DNA from: Blastomussa wellsi | Lineage: Eukaryota; Cnidaria; Anthozoa; Scleractinia; Plerogyridae | Length of the DNA stretch: 64,000 nucleotides | Assembly (NCBI GenBank): GCA_947652115.1 | Contig: OX393570.1 | Span: 17,131,297-17,195,296 of the forward strand | Reading direction: 5' to 3' | Shown: positions 11,039 to 24,300 of the stretch, piece by piece | How the letters are laid out: each line of letters opens with the position of its first letter | How positions within the stretch are numbered: position 1 is the stretch's first letter | Translations under genes and position numbers: made by a program | The notes under the pieces: generated by a model | What the model saw: the letters and a program-made list of their open reading frames with translations, nothing else | The model's database searches: none | What the model was told of the DNA's origin: nothing

Positions 11039-13010
11039 GACTCCTTTGTTCAATCTATAGGCAACAATTCAAATGAGAGATCATCAGATGGCAGTTACGG
11101 ATTTCGCAACTAAGCAATTTAGAAAAGCCTGAAAAAAATTTCGAACCCTCACCTCTGCGCTACTGGTGCATGCTGTCAAGGTTTCAAACTTTATTGTAAC
11201 TTTTCAAAAGGAAAACGATGACATTATGCTTTTGAATTGAATTTTGTCATTTCCTAATATTTTACAATCATCTTTCAATTGTTCATCCCAAAAATGGCGT
11301 TGCTCGATAGCATTCTCGCAATAAAGGCTCTCTATTTAAACCGGTGGTATAAATTTTTTTCAGGGAAATATTCTCCTTATCAGAACATCCCACTCACCTC
11401 TCCACTGTGTCGCGTCCGTAAATAAAGGTATTATACTCCGAGACTAATTATGAACCGCCTCACAAAATGACTTTTCCCTTCTAAAACCAACGCAGTGCCG
11501 GAAGTCTACAAACTTTTTTCCACTGTAAACAAAAACAAGATAATTTCGGTCTAACGTGTTTCGTGATCGATCATTCCGTTTGTTTGTTCAAATAGCTCCG
11601 TTTATAGAACTTGACCGTTCGCTTTTGCTGATCGACTACAGAGCTTAATGTACTGAGGTTTTTAGAGCTATCCCATATCAATAAAATACAATATATTTTC
11701 AAATGCCGGCACGGACTCGAAACTCCGGCCATTATTAAATCAGTGTCTATAATAAAGGCAAATAGTAGCGGTCAAGCATAGAGGCAGTATGCAAATTTTA
11801 AACTATTAAAATATATTTACACTAAATAGCATTTTACCCCATAAGACGAAGGTTTGTTACACGAGTGTCTTGTTTTTAAACTACTAGGCGCACGCGACAA
11901 TCCCACACGCAAAAAAGCGAATGCAATTTGATTTATCGACGTTAGTTTAGAGATGAGAGAGAGACAGCTGAAGACGGATGATGGAATCCTTTATAATTTC
12001 AATCAAAGGTTGGACATGGTCCGACCCATTAGTTTTCTCTACTCCCCAAGACTAGAGTACATAATTGCTTTTCTGTTCCATGAGAACTAAATTCCACATG
12101 CTGTAAGTTCGCGTTTATTTCTCTGCCATGCTAAAACGAGCGCGGCGTCCCAATACAACAATAGAGTTGATGTTCTTGAGCGTAAATATGTTTTTGGCCC
12201 AACTCAGGCTCATTTTAGCCCGAACCGCAGGCTTCCAAGACTTGTTAAACGGTAAGAGGACTACCTTCCATAATTTCCGAACGGATTTTCCGGAAAATTA
12301 CCTTTCCATTTGACTTCACACCGAAATTTCCGGAATTTTGGCAAAATGGTAAGAACCCCTGGATATGAGATTACTTTAACAACTAGTGTAGCCAGGGCTA
12401 TGAAAGTGCTGCGGAAATTCGGATGTAGTTTGCAAATTGGTTGAGTGCGGACGCAAAAACCTGCCAAGGTCACCAAACCAAAGAGGTGGCCAACAAAAAG
12501 GCCAATTTAGCAATTGTTTAGGGTTAGGGTTATGCTGTTTTTTTTAGGGGGGAGGGGAGTTAGGTGAACCATAACAAGTGTATGTTTTGTTATTTTCACC
12601 CAAATTCATGGGAAAGTTATGACACTTACAATTATTACAATTCTTACCAACATAATTGCTTATTAGCATTTTAATTGAGCTTCTGTTTTTGAACAAAAAC
12701 TTAGAAGAATGTTTGTTGCTACCACTGGAAGGCCCCGTTTCTAAAAATTGAGGTGATTCACACCTACTGTACATCAGTGAAGGTGTGGATATAAGTACAT
12801 GATTCACAAATGCTGGTAAAATAATACAATTTGCAAACAGATCTTATATGCTGTACATTTGTTCCCTTCTGAAAGTAACACATTGCCAGTTCAATAGCAC
12901 ACTCCGATACTCGTCCTTCAAGAGAGAACACATCACAACGTGGAAATTTGGCCTCCACAAACGATTTTGAAACAAACAATAAAGAACATGCTAAGTCTTG
13001 AGTATACAGC

Positions 13011-16000
13011 TTATCCTATGTTGAGGCCAAAACCAAAACGCGCTTGATTCTTCGAATGATTCACCATTCCACTCAATACAAATGTGAACGGCAATGGTGG
13101 AAGTCTTTTTTCCATAACAGCTGCCACTGTCCAATTTGTGTCAAGCATTCCACGAAATGTAATATTAGATTTGGGTACCTCAATCTGGTACCCGGCACTA
13201 ACTGAACTGTCGCGCGCCCTTGTGTTATATTCATACTCCACTCCAACTTTAACATTTTCATTCCCCTTGTGCCAATAGCCTAAATGCCATCCTGTCTGAC
13301 CGACAGTCGCAGACGCTATCCATCTATCCGACGTGTAGCGCCCAGCAAGTGACATCATAGCTATTTCCTGGCCAGCGCCATAGTGGTAAAGCAATTCACC
13401 TCCTATGTCGACACGTGGGGCCATTCTTTGAAGATAGTGTGCTACAAGGATTCCTGAACCATTGAGTATATCTATGTTGCCGGCAGTTAGACTTGCGGTG
13501 AAGTCGTCCCCTCTATATTCAGCATCACTTTGAACTAGAACCCAGACTGACTTCTGAGTCTGTAAAAGAAAGTACACGTTACTATCATGGGTACCAGTAT
13601 CAGTGTGACAATAAAAATGTACATTTACTGTATCTCTCTTAGCCTGTGAATCCAGAAGGATTCGTTCTCCATATATGGACACAGGCGACATACGCAAACA
13701 TCCTCACCAAATTACTAATAGACCTTTCTCACGCCTTTGTTATTCTTTTGTGTTTGTGCTTATCTGCCCACCCAACTTCATTTATTTTCTGAGTTCAAGT
13801 TATTTTGTTCTTTGTACATGCTGACGAGGCTGGGTGGGCAGATTAGCATGAACACAAAAGAATGAACAATGAGCGAGAAAGGTCTATCGCTTTAGCATGG
13901 CCATGATTGAATAACTTCAGTTTGCAGCAATGAATATACATTCTCTACACAAACTCAAAATTTGTGGTATCATTCTGTCATCTCTCAGTTCTGCACACAT
14001 TCACTTTATGGGAAGATATTACATGTAAAACTACACCCAACTTTAAGAAATACAAGTCATGTAGTTTGTACCCGAAGCTTACGTACATGAAATACAGTTT
14101 TGTTACCTGAACCACCATTTTCCCTCTAATCCTGTCTGTAAACTGGTGGATAATTTGAGCATTGAGACTTCCATTTGTATCTATGTCTCCAAGCATCACA
14201 GGGAAGGCCTACAAATTAATCACAAGAAGTGCAATGTACATATACCTTTAGTTATGAAAACATTTACATGTACTTACATGCTAAAGTACCAATTCGGGTA
14301 CTCTAAATACAAGTTACTTTCTTACTATTATTTTGTATGCTCACAATAAGTAACAAAATTATCATTATCATCAACATCGTAATCATTATCAGGGCGGCGG
14401 ACAATATTGTTTCCCATGAAAGTAATTAACACAGAAAGGGCATGCGGCATGCGGCATTTTGATCTGACAAAACTATAGCAAGGTTAGACATCATACATAC
14501 ATTGTCAACGTTTGTTTGCACTGGAAGACAAAAAACCGAAAAAAAATTGGAATTTGCACTTGTCTGGGCATTCTGTCCGACCATCAGACATTGGCAAATT
14601 TTGGTTGGCTATTGTCCGATATGCATTATGATTTATACATGTATTTTGTGGTTTGTCTTGGTAATAATCCTAAACTGAATGTTTATAGCTCAGAAATGTT
14701 TATACTCATCTGGTAGCTTTAAAAATAAGGATTGAAGACTTCACAGCATCAGATAGCTTACAATGTTTGAGTTAACAAAAAAAAAAACAGACTGAATCAA
14801 CTTATGTATGTATGTGTAAATTGAAGAAGACAGCTACATGCATTAATAAATTCAGGTCTGGGTGGTGTGGGTGAAAAGCAATTCTTGGAAATGGCTATCA
14901 AATAATTGTGGTTATTTACTCTAAGTTCTGTATAAAGCCTGGTTCACACTAGCGACATAACAACATAAAGAAAAGATCAATCTTTTCCTTATGTCGTTAT
15001 GTTCATACAGCTTTATGTCATTGTGTAGTTACAGAAAATATCCATACTCCCCCCCCCACAGAAGGGATTGGAAATTCCTGGGGGGTGGGGGTTCACAAAG
15101 ACCAAAAAATTTAAGAAATGTATGAAATTTAATTGGAATTTCCAGAAGGGTGGGGGTCTTATAATAAAATCCCTCCTGTGGGGGAGGTATGGATATTTTA
15201 TGGAACTACACATTATGTTCCTACTACGTCGTTATGTTGTGTTGTTCACACTGGTGACCTTATCATTATGTTGCTATGTTGGCCATATGTGTCTGGTGTG
15301 AACCAGGCTTAACAAAGCAACTCGAAGTAATGCTTCCCAAACTTTGAGCTGCTAAATTCAGGGTGCAGCTTAATTAGTGAAGGAAGACCTGACTTAAACA
15401 CGGAGCGAGCCTATAAAAAGCCCCCCTCTAGCATTTTGTTGGCTTTAATTCTAAACAGCCGTGTCGGAGTAACAGTCTTCAAACAGAAAAGCTCCGCAAA
15501 TTTTTCTTCATAATTGCGAGCCCTGTTTTTTTATGTGGAATTAACAACCTCAAATACAATATATACCACTGATAATCTTTTTGCATTCAAGTTAAACAAA
15601 TTTAAACAGAAATGAATACACAAATCCTGAAAATTCAAACTTCGTGTTTACCACGCACAAACGTTGCGACATGAAAGCTCAAACGGACAATACTGAACAC
15701 ATCAATTATTTAAGTACTTTGCTTCATGGGCTAAGAATCCAAACAAAAGACGAATAACGATGTTTGGGTATGACTTCCAATTACTGTCAAATTGTGGATG
15801 AACCTGGAGAGCATGCTCTTTTCAAACTTGCTGCAACTTGGCATGTTGTTTGGTTATCGTCGAGTCTCTTGCAGCAAGGAAATTCTGTAATTTTGCAGAA
15901 TAATGCACGACAGTGACATGTATCTTGGTCTATTTCCGTATTTTCGATTGTTTGCACCCAAACCACAAAAGGAACAATTTTATTCACGAGAGTCTAGATA

Positions 16001-16543
16001 ATATTTAATTCTTTTTTTAATTATAAGAAGAGACAAGTTTGGATCACGCCACACCAAAGAAAACCAGTTGAGTTCAGTTCTCAACCAATAAAATCGCCTC
16101 ATTGGGATTTGTGATTGACTGGCTGAGCCGCTCAGCCTTGTTATATAGAATCGCTCCTTGTTTAACAAGTAAGGTCTTCCTGCACTGAATGCAACCTTTT
16201 ACCTCATTGGGTCCCATCTGCTTGTTCCCAACATATGTTGCTCCAAAATGGTATGCCCCAGGCCCCAATCCACTGAGCTGTAGGGTGTGACTGACTTGGA
16301 AATGATTACTAAGACCTTTGTTGATGACCAGCTTACATCCCTCAAATGGCTGTGGAAAGACATCTGGGAAGCAAATAAAAGTAAAGGTTTCAATAAAATT
16401 TGAAGTAGGTAGCCGCTTTGAGTAGAGTAGCCGATGAAGGGCTAACGCTCGAAACGTCAGCTCTTGAATCTCTTTACGGTGGCCAATTGACATTATCAAC
16501 CCAGTTGATAAAACCAGATTATATCGTTATACTTCCCACCGAC

Positions 16544-16574
<31 letters not shown>

Positions 16575-18061
16575 CTGTTTTTAAAGGAGCTACGTCATAG
16601 TTTGTGCACTTTGAAAAATTTAGCCTAAATTTTTCAAAATCGCCATTTCCAATTCAATACAATCTTCTCCATCCTCAGCCATCCTTGTTCCGTCTTGACT
16701 TAGTATCCCTCCTTTGGTGTTTTTCTTCCTTAGCAAACCATTGTTTTTAGGTTTCCTAAATTTTAAGGGTAATTTAGGTTGTTGAAGAAATAACCCATTT
16801 TGCAGAATGGTCCCCACCAGAAAAGTATGGTCACCAAAATCAAAATTTATGTATGTGCATCTTTAAAGCAGAGCTTGGAGGCAAAACACTGTACCATTGA
16901 CAAAGGAGGTGAATGCTGTAGGTTTGTGGATGAATAGATTTGGCCTTAAAAAGTACAAGGAGTGCATATTTTTGCAATAACTAAATATTGAGCAAATTTA
17001 CGAATATTAACAAAACAGCAAATAGCAGAATTGGGCCCTACCAGGGTAAATTCTGACCACATGGCCCAAACAATAACGACAGGACATAGCCGAAATTACA
17101 AAATGAAATCTTGCTGGCCAAAATCCTGACAGCAACATCAAGGTAGAGAAATGAAGACAAACAACCGACACATTAAAGTGCACCTAACCCCAAAATATTT
17201 TTTGCTAAAAAAAATCCTTTGCACCAGTTCGAAATGTACTGCACATTTCGTTTCTCCTTTTCACCAAATTCTGACTGATATGACATCACAAACTGATTTG
17301 CAAGTCTGATTGGCTCACGTTTGGTTTTCACACCCTCCCCCTTGGGATTTCCAGTGGCCTTCGTTAGGGTGGGTATGGTATTTCCTGGATCTACATTTTT
17401 AAGGAGATCTGTGGCTGTACAAGAAAATAACTTGTTAGGAGCAAAGGTGTTGTGGGGGTAGGGGTGACACTGCTATATTGTAGAGGAGTTCAAATATTTG
17501 TAGCAAGTGCTCTTGGCGGAATTGTTACAAACATCTACTTATAAAAAGGTAAAAACATCTTTTAATAATCGATTTGGAACATAGAATCGCCATATTTTAG
17601 CGGCGGATGTCATGATTCGAAGTAGCTACATAAATGACCCAGCGATTTTTACAAACTTTTAAGCACGAGTTGCAAGTAAAAAAAACAGCTCTGATCGGAG
17701 TTAACGCGCTAAAATCTGGGCGAAATTTACAGAAATCAAGACACTTTTCATCTTTCTACATCACATCAAGAGGATGTCAATGCTTCGCGATTCAACTTAC
17801 AACGACTGAAGTTCTACATAACAGGAAAATGAACGAAGCCGGTGAAAACGTACACGGGTTCTGCGCGAAACTCTACAACCTACCTTTACACGACTTGTGT
17901 AAGTCTTCGTACGTTCCAGGATTTTCGTTCGCTTGTTTCTCCGCTGGCGGAGGCTTCGTATCTACAGGAGGAGGTGCTGTTAGAGGAGGAGGCGGCGGTA
18001 TTGAGGTTACGTTACTGGAAGATGAGGGATTCGATGGTGAAGCCGCTAGTACATTCCCCAT
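13011..18061 (-). CDS. TOMM40: TOM40, channel of the mitochondrial outer-membrane translocase, 329 aa
   Basis: Coding exons 18061-17884, 16363-16203, 14208-14107 and 13559-13011, with canonical splice sites (donors GTAGGT, GTAAAA, GTAACA) and matching phases; 330 codons including the stop. The product is the beta-barrel pore through which nearly all nuclear-encoded mitochondrial proteins enter. Residues 1 to about 45 form a Pro/Ser-rich tail beginning MGNVLAAS, as in animal TOM40. NPGTYEDLHK opens the conserved core; exon 2 holds NKGLSNHFQVSHT and YHFGATYVG; exon 3 holds GDIDTNGSLNAQ; exon 4 holds GSGILVAHYLQ, SLAGRYT and the C-terminal strands ending FGFGLNIG, the usual beta-signal region. 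Length is slightly below the human protein (about 360 aa), the difference being in the N-terminal tail. It shares its promoter region with ZPR1 on the other strand. Confidence 0.96.
13718..13887. mobile_element. MITE with ATAGACCTTTCTC ends (TOMM40 intron 3)
   Basis: About 55-bp imperfect inverted repeats (ATAGACCTTTCTC, ATTCTTTTGTGTT, TCTGCCCACCCA) surround a short centre. Non-coding. Confidence 0.8.
14934..15311. mobile_element. MITE with a second foldback element nested in it (TOMM40 intron 2)
   Basis: Outer ends TAAAGCCTGGTTCACACTAG and its mirror (TGGTGTGAACCAGGCTTA) enclose repeated ATAACATTATG-like subterminal motifs. Inside, from about 15030 to 15215, is a different foldback: GTAGTTACAGAAAATATCCATAC at one side and a mirrored GTATGGATATTTTATGGAACTAC at the other, with C-rich and G-rich inner flanks. 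Confidence 0.7.
16431..16525 (+). repeat. Dispersed repeat with hammerhead-like core, copy 2 (TOMM40 intron 1)
   Basis: CCGATGAAGGGCTAACGCTC, GAAACGTCAGC, CTCTTTACGGTGG, and the palindrome ATCAACCCAGTTGAT. It lies just upstream of TOMM40 exon 2 on the gene strand. Over 90% alike, by eye, to the copy at 63 kb. Confidence 0.75.
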
Positions 18062-18315
18062 CTTTGATCGTGTGAACCATGTGCAAATGCTGATGTAAGA
18101 TTCTGATTGGCTCTTCGATTGGCTGCCATTTTGAAATCCATGAAAGACTGGGAATGAGATAACTAAGATGAGCCTGCAATTTCTGCGGTTACGTCATTGA
18201 ATAGCAAAAACGCTGGACAAACGTGATACAACTTCACGGTGAACAAATGTAACATCTCCCTCGATTTTTATTTTTAAGAACTATTTTCCAATTTATGTGT
18301 GATTGATCTTGAGAA
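18062..18315. promoter_or_regulatory. Bidirectional promoter between TOMM40 and ZPR1
   Basis: Only 254 bp separate the two start codons, so 5' UTRs and core promoters of both genes must lie here. I see no TATA box at a suitable place. Visible elements are two ATTGG motifs (inverted CCAAT boxes, 18106-18110 and 18118-18122), a YY1-like GCCATTTTG (18125-18133) and a CRE-like TACGTCA (18190-18196). Inverted CCAAT, YY1 and CRE sites are typical of animal housekeeping bidirectional promoters. Confidence 0.6.
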
Positions 18316-21300
18316 ATGGACGAGGAACCAAAAGGACCGCTTTTTAAAGCCATCAATGATGATGATGAGCCAGGAACCACTTCAATCGAAAGCCTGTGTG
18401 TGGCTTGCGAAGAAAACGTGAGTACATGTACAAAATAAATCTAGTTACGAAAGTTTAGCTTACATATCAATTATTCCAAAGATCTTGTATTAATTTCGCA
18501 GCCTACTGCAAGGCTATCTTTCTAAAATTAAATATTCGCTCGCTGAAGGTAACTTAGAATTGACTTCTGCAATTTTGAAGAAGTAAATAATGTACTGTAC
18601 CAAAAAAATATAGCCATGCATGGTTTACAATTCCTGATCACATCCTATCTGAGCCCATATACCATGGACCACAAATAGGGGGGGGGGGGGGGGGGGGTCA
18701 GGCCACCCACTGGATTCTGACTGTGAGGTTTGTCCCCGGGGTGGGGAGTTTGATCAGGAATTTTGACATGGCCGCCATATGCATCTTATGTCCGGTATTT
18801 TGATACTTTTGACCAAATATGTTGACCCCCCCCCCCCCCTCCTCAGGCTTAACAATGATAGGTGCATTAGTGTACAGTAATGGAACTTCAGCAATAATCC
18901 ATCTAAATCTGAAATGACGAAAAACGTGTATATGCCAAGCAACTTAAACTACTGACAATTTATTTGAGTTTCTTTAGCTTGCAGTGTCAAGTTTTATGCC
19001 CACTAACATCCTCCTGTTCACCCTCCCCTCCCCTCCTTCTCACACAGACACCCCTAGCTGACTAGTCCACCGAGCATGTGGTAAATGGGGTTTGAATAGC
19101 AAAGCACTCGAGTGACGTCATGACTTAGACAAACAAACCAAAATGGCAGACTATTTTGCAGAGTCTTTCAAGGCCGAAAGCCAGTGTTCCTAAAACACTT
19201 TTGAAATGAAAACTTTACCTGAATAATTTCCCTCTATTTCTCTCAGAATGCACTAATGTTGTCCGAGTCTTGTGGGGGCTAATAATTTGCATTCTATTTT
19301 TTGACTTAGCGTGCTTTGCTATTTGAACACGTCTGTAAATAAAAGCTAGCTATTACAAAAGCAAAGGTCCAGGACTGCCTGTATGCATGTCCACGGATAA
19401 GTGATCCCACTTAATTTCTCTTTTGTAAAAAATAGGGGACCACCAGAATGCTTCTCACAAGAATTCCATACTTCAAAGAAATTATTGTCACGTCATTTGA
19501 TTGTCCGCACTGTGGATATAACAACAATGAAATCCAGTCAGCAGGAAGAATACAAGAAAAAGGATGCACCATAAAACTGTCAGTTTCTTCACCAGAGGTA
19601 CATGTTTTCACAAACTGAAAAAATGCCCCCCCCCATAAAAAATTGATTACCTTTGGGTTGGTGCTAAAGAATTAAAACATTGTGACATCTGTTTTTGCCA
19701 ATAATTCCTTGCCAATGATGGACTGATAGTTACCAAGTTACATTTAACTAGATGTTGTTTTTAAGAGGAAGAAAATAATTGCTCTATGGTTGATAAATTA
19801 ATACTTCTTTGACGATTAGTGATATCGCTTCATGGTCAAAGCATACCCTACAATTTTGAAGCATAGTTCCCAGTTTAGCGAAGTACAACACAAGGTCAAG
19901 TTTAGATCTTATAGCTGATATTTTAGGGGAATTACTGGTAAGAGGTGTTTGTGCCCCAAATTATATGTCTGAATAAGTGTTAACGTTAAGTTTGTGTTTT
20001 GCTGTTACTAACATTGATTTCATATTTCCATCATAAAGAAGCACACAATATTTGACATGTAGAAATAAGAAAGAGCTCATGAATTTACAAGCTCAGTTGT
20101 TTCTTCTGGTCTGTATAAGTTTCTTTTCAGTCAGTGAAGTTAGATCAGCTCATCTGATTTTTTTTTCACGCATCCCAAATGATGCACTAAAAGATAATTT
20201 TAGAAAGCTCTTGAAATCCAGAACAATGAATGCAGACCATTTAAGGTTTTGTTTTGACAAAGTGCTGCCTTGCAGGATTTAAGCAGGCAAGTTGTAAAGT
20301 CGGATGCTGCATCATTCGCTATTCCAGAGCTACAGTTTGAGAGTCCTGCATTTTCACAAAAAGGAGGTAAGGTAATGGAAATAACAGAACAATGGTTTCT
20401 TTCAAGACATGCTACCATTGATAATGATTTCTCAGATATTGGTTTGCAGATTAGTAGGCAATCAATTTTGATTATTTGTGAAAAATGCTGTATGCATTCT
20501 GAAGCTGGAGACTAACTTTTTTAACTTACTGGCATGGCTAGAGACAGACATGTCAGATTTTACTGGGTAAAAGAATATTTTCACAAGTCAAATACTTTGA
20601 TTTCTATTAAGAACTGTTGACTGTTCTAAGTTTTTGCTTTGTGTTTGACACCATAGCCAAAATGGCTTGCAGGATTTCACCTGGTAGCCAAACTTGAATA
20701 CGGTAAACAGCTGCATGAAAGAACCTACGATTTTCGGGTCCAAGCTGATGTGTTTCAATATAGCATGTGCCTGCTTGAGTGCATGATTAGCCTAATGCTG
20801 TTTTTGTAGAATTAATACAATGTATACTATATTACAATATAGGTTACTGAGAGGCCTAATTAATATGTGCTGAACATCTTAAGCAAATTTGAATACCCTT
20901 CTATTAAATGCTTTAGCCCAGAGTGATCCCCAAGTGCTGGAATGCCAGTTGAGATTTACTCTTCTAAAAATTCCAATCCTGTACTTTAATGGTCGAGCAC
21001 TCATACTTTGATATGGGCTAAGTGTTTTCTAATTTTGATACCCACATTTTTTTACATATAAGAACCTGTTTAATTTGACATCAGGGTTTGTATGGGTCAT
21101 GGAAAACCTGGAAAGTCATGGGATTTTAGAATTTCATTTTCCAGGCCTGGAAAGTCATGGAATTCAAGTGTGGGTCGTGGAAGGTCATGGGAAATTATGT
21201 GTATCTTATTAAAAAAAGTACAAATTAAATAAATTAGGCTTTTTCATAAAGAAACATAATGGTAAAAACATATCGAAAATGACAGATGAATTCCAAGTCA

Positions 21301-24300
21301 GGAAAATGCTCAAATTTAGATGCTGTAAAACTTGTAGAAGTAATGGAATTTAAGGTCATACAGAAAGAAAGTCATGAAATTCCAAAAGCTGATTTTTGTA
21401 TGAACCCTGATTTTGTCAGGCTGACTGAACTGGTTCTTATAAGATTCTTAATTGACTTGTTCTTTTATGTGGGTGTGTGCATACTGTATTTTACTGATCT
21501 CTGGCTAGTTAACCTGCGATCATGCCCTCCCTCACTACTTATCATCTCGGGGAAGGAGGGCATCGCAGGTTACTGGCTAGTTTGCTAACATTTGACTTCA
21601 GCCCTATGTTCTCATCCTCAGACAAGAAGCTGAGAAACGTATTGTTAAGCCTTACCTTGCCCGTACTCTCAATTGTCATTACAAGTGTGTGTAAACTATT
21701 TTCAGAACTTAACACCATTGAAGGGCTTTTAGAACGTGCTGTAACTGGCTTGGGGCAAGAACAACCAGTCAGAAAGGTACTAGAGAAGTGAATAAAGCCC
21801 AGCGGGGGTACTCACATTGTACATGACGGGGAAGTCTGACATATTTTTCTGGGTTGAAAATTTAATCGCTCATTTTTTTTGGGGGTCAAGACATCTGTCA
21901 CACATATTTTTTTAGGTCTTAAAAAATACGCATATTTTTTGGGGTAACATCTCCGATCCCATTTGCTTTTTGATGCAAAGTCACGTTTGATTGATTTTTG
22001 GGTAGGAAATTTTTATGCCAGGTATTTTTTGGTCTAAAATTTCAGGCTTGTGTATTTTTTTGGGTTTGCAATATGAAGCTCTGTCGGGACCCCCCTGTCA
22101 TGTACACAGTATAATGCGAGTGCTACCCCACCCCCCCCCCCCCCCAGGGAATAAAGTTAATGTATCCTGTTAGTTTATGCATCACTCAGCATTTGCTAAT
22201 GAATAAGCCTCCCTCTCTAATAAGCCACTCCTCGAAAGTACCTGAGATAAATAAGCCACCTGGGTGATTTTACAGTTTTTAAGTTCTTTTAATTAATAGT
22301 TTCTCTGTGCCTGAGCATTAGATCATTGGCTGGATCATTGCCATATGTGGGTTGAGTTTGCATGTTGCTGGTTCTGATAATAACAATAATCGACTTTTTT
22401 AACGAGGGTAGCACGCAACAGTCTTGAGATTGACAAACCTGTGATCCTCAAATCCCAGATCAAATTGGAATTTGAAAGTGTTGATTTTTGTGGAGGGAAG
22501 AAAACCGGTGAAAAACCCTTGGAGCAAGGACAAGAACAAACAACGAACTCAACCCTTGTATGACGCCAGGTGCGGGAATCGAACCCGGGCCACATTGGTG
22601 GGAAGTGAGTGCTTGCATTGCACCATTCCTGCTCGCCTCTACTACCTGTGAGGGTTTTCTCCATTTTTCCTTCCTCCTTAGAAACCAACATTTCTAAATT
22701 CCAATTCGATCTGGATAAAGGTCCTGCATAAACGCCAACAGAGGCTGATGGGGCTACCTCTCTACATGTAAATATTGTTATTAACCAGGTTTTATAATTA
22801 GATTTTTACCACATCTTGTTCACTTGAAGCAAGACAACCATTAATCACTTGAGATCCACTTAAATGAAGATTGAGGTTGTAGTACCACCGTCCATGGGCA
22901 TTCCCGTGGCACCTGAATTACGCTTTCCACCACTATTTTCAAATAAGTAACAGTTTGTAGTTTGAGCATGGGAGGCACAGTGGCCTGATGGTTAGTGCGC
23001 TGGACTCCGGATCGGATGGTCCAGGTTTGAGTCTCTAACCGGGGCACCGCATTGTGTTCTTGGGCAAGACACACTACTCTCACAGTGCCTCTCTTCACCC
23101 AGGTGTATAAATGGGTACCGGCGAATTTACTGCTGGGGGGTAACCCTGCGATGGACTACCATCCCATCCAGGGGGAGTAGAAATACTCTCTGTTGCTTCA
23201 TGCTACAGAAACCGGGATAAGCTCCGGCCTGATGGGCCCCTAGGCCTGACTGCAGACTTACCTTACCTTGTAGTTTGAGTAAGTAGAAAGATAAAAAACT
23301 AAACAAAACAAACCAATTAAATGAACACAGACAAATAAAGAAACAAAAAAGTTGGAGGCAAGACTACCCCGTCCAAGATAAATTAAATTAAGTTAGCTTT
23401 TAGCTTTAAGGTGATTCAAAAAACTGCAACATTGTTACCAAAATTTTGTTGGAGTTGGTTTTGTTGCAATTAAAATCGTGCCGTAAGTTGTTCCAACAAT
23501 GTTTCATTTAAAGTTGTCTCATGTAACGTGGATTAAAAATCGCCATTAAAAATCGTCTCGTGTAACATAACCTTTAATCATGGCTCAACATAGCCTGCGT
23601 GGCAGGCGTCCGTAGGGGAGGGAGATGGGGGAAAAAACCCACCCGCTAGGCTCAACACCAAGTCAACATTTTTCTGATTGACATTATAGATCATCGATCC
23701 TGATAATGCCGCTAAGATTGATAACATCATAAGAGAACTGACAAAATGTCGTGATGGTGAGACGAAATTCACACTTGTCCTGGATGATGCATCTGGCAAT
23801 AGCTTTATAGAAAATCCGCACGCACCTGAATCGGATCCTCAGATGAGTGTTGTACATTACACCCGGCAGCCAGAACAAGATGCAAAACTAGGCCTTCAAA
23901 CGGCAGTTGAAGAAGACAAAAAGGAAGCTAAAGGTGGGGAAATTTAAAACTCTTTGCACATTTGACTGGAAACTAACAACTCTTTTTTGAGGGGTAGAAC
24001 TGGCTGTGCGCATTAGTAAAAATTCCAGCTTGCCCTTGGGTCTAGCAGCTCTCAAACTTTGCTTCCTCTGGGCAGGTGCATGCATGCTTGTCATACCATA
24101 GTTACTCAATTAAGCATCGCCCCCGATTAAGCACTGTTACTGAATAAGCACAACACATGAGAGAAAAACTATTAAGGTGTGCAGCCCTTGAATAACTGCC
24201 ACATTCAGTCCTAACAATGTGGCTCTTAATCAAAGTATCGTCAGACTGAAGTGTTCGATGAGTGAAACTTAAAAACAGGTACGATACTAAATATCAAACC

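Noticed and set aside
12520..12535. Telomere-like TAGGGTTAGGGTTA
   Set aside because: Only about two units; chance or tiny interstitial remnant, no array.
18679..18698. Poly-G run (and poly-C near 18828) as a regulatory or quadruplex element
   Set aside because: Homopolymer runs in a ZPR1 intron with repeat-like flanks; length is also unreliable in sequencing.
22555..22600. tRNA gene suggested by the B-box GGGTTCGATTCCC
   Set aside because: No acceptor stem or anticodon arm can be assembled around it; it is the head of a SINE.
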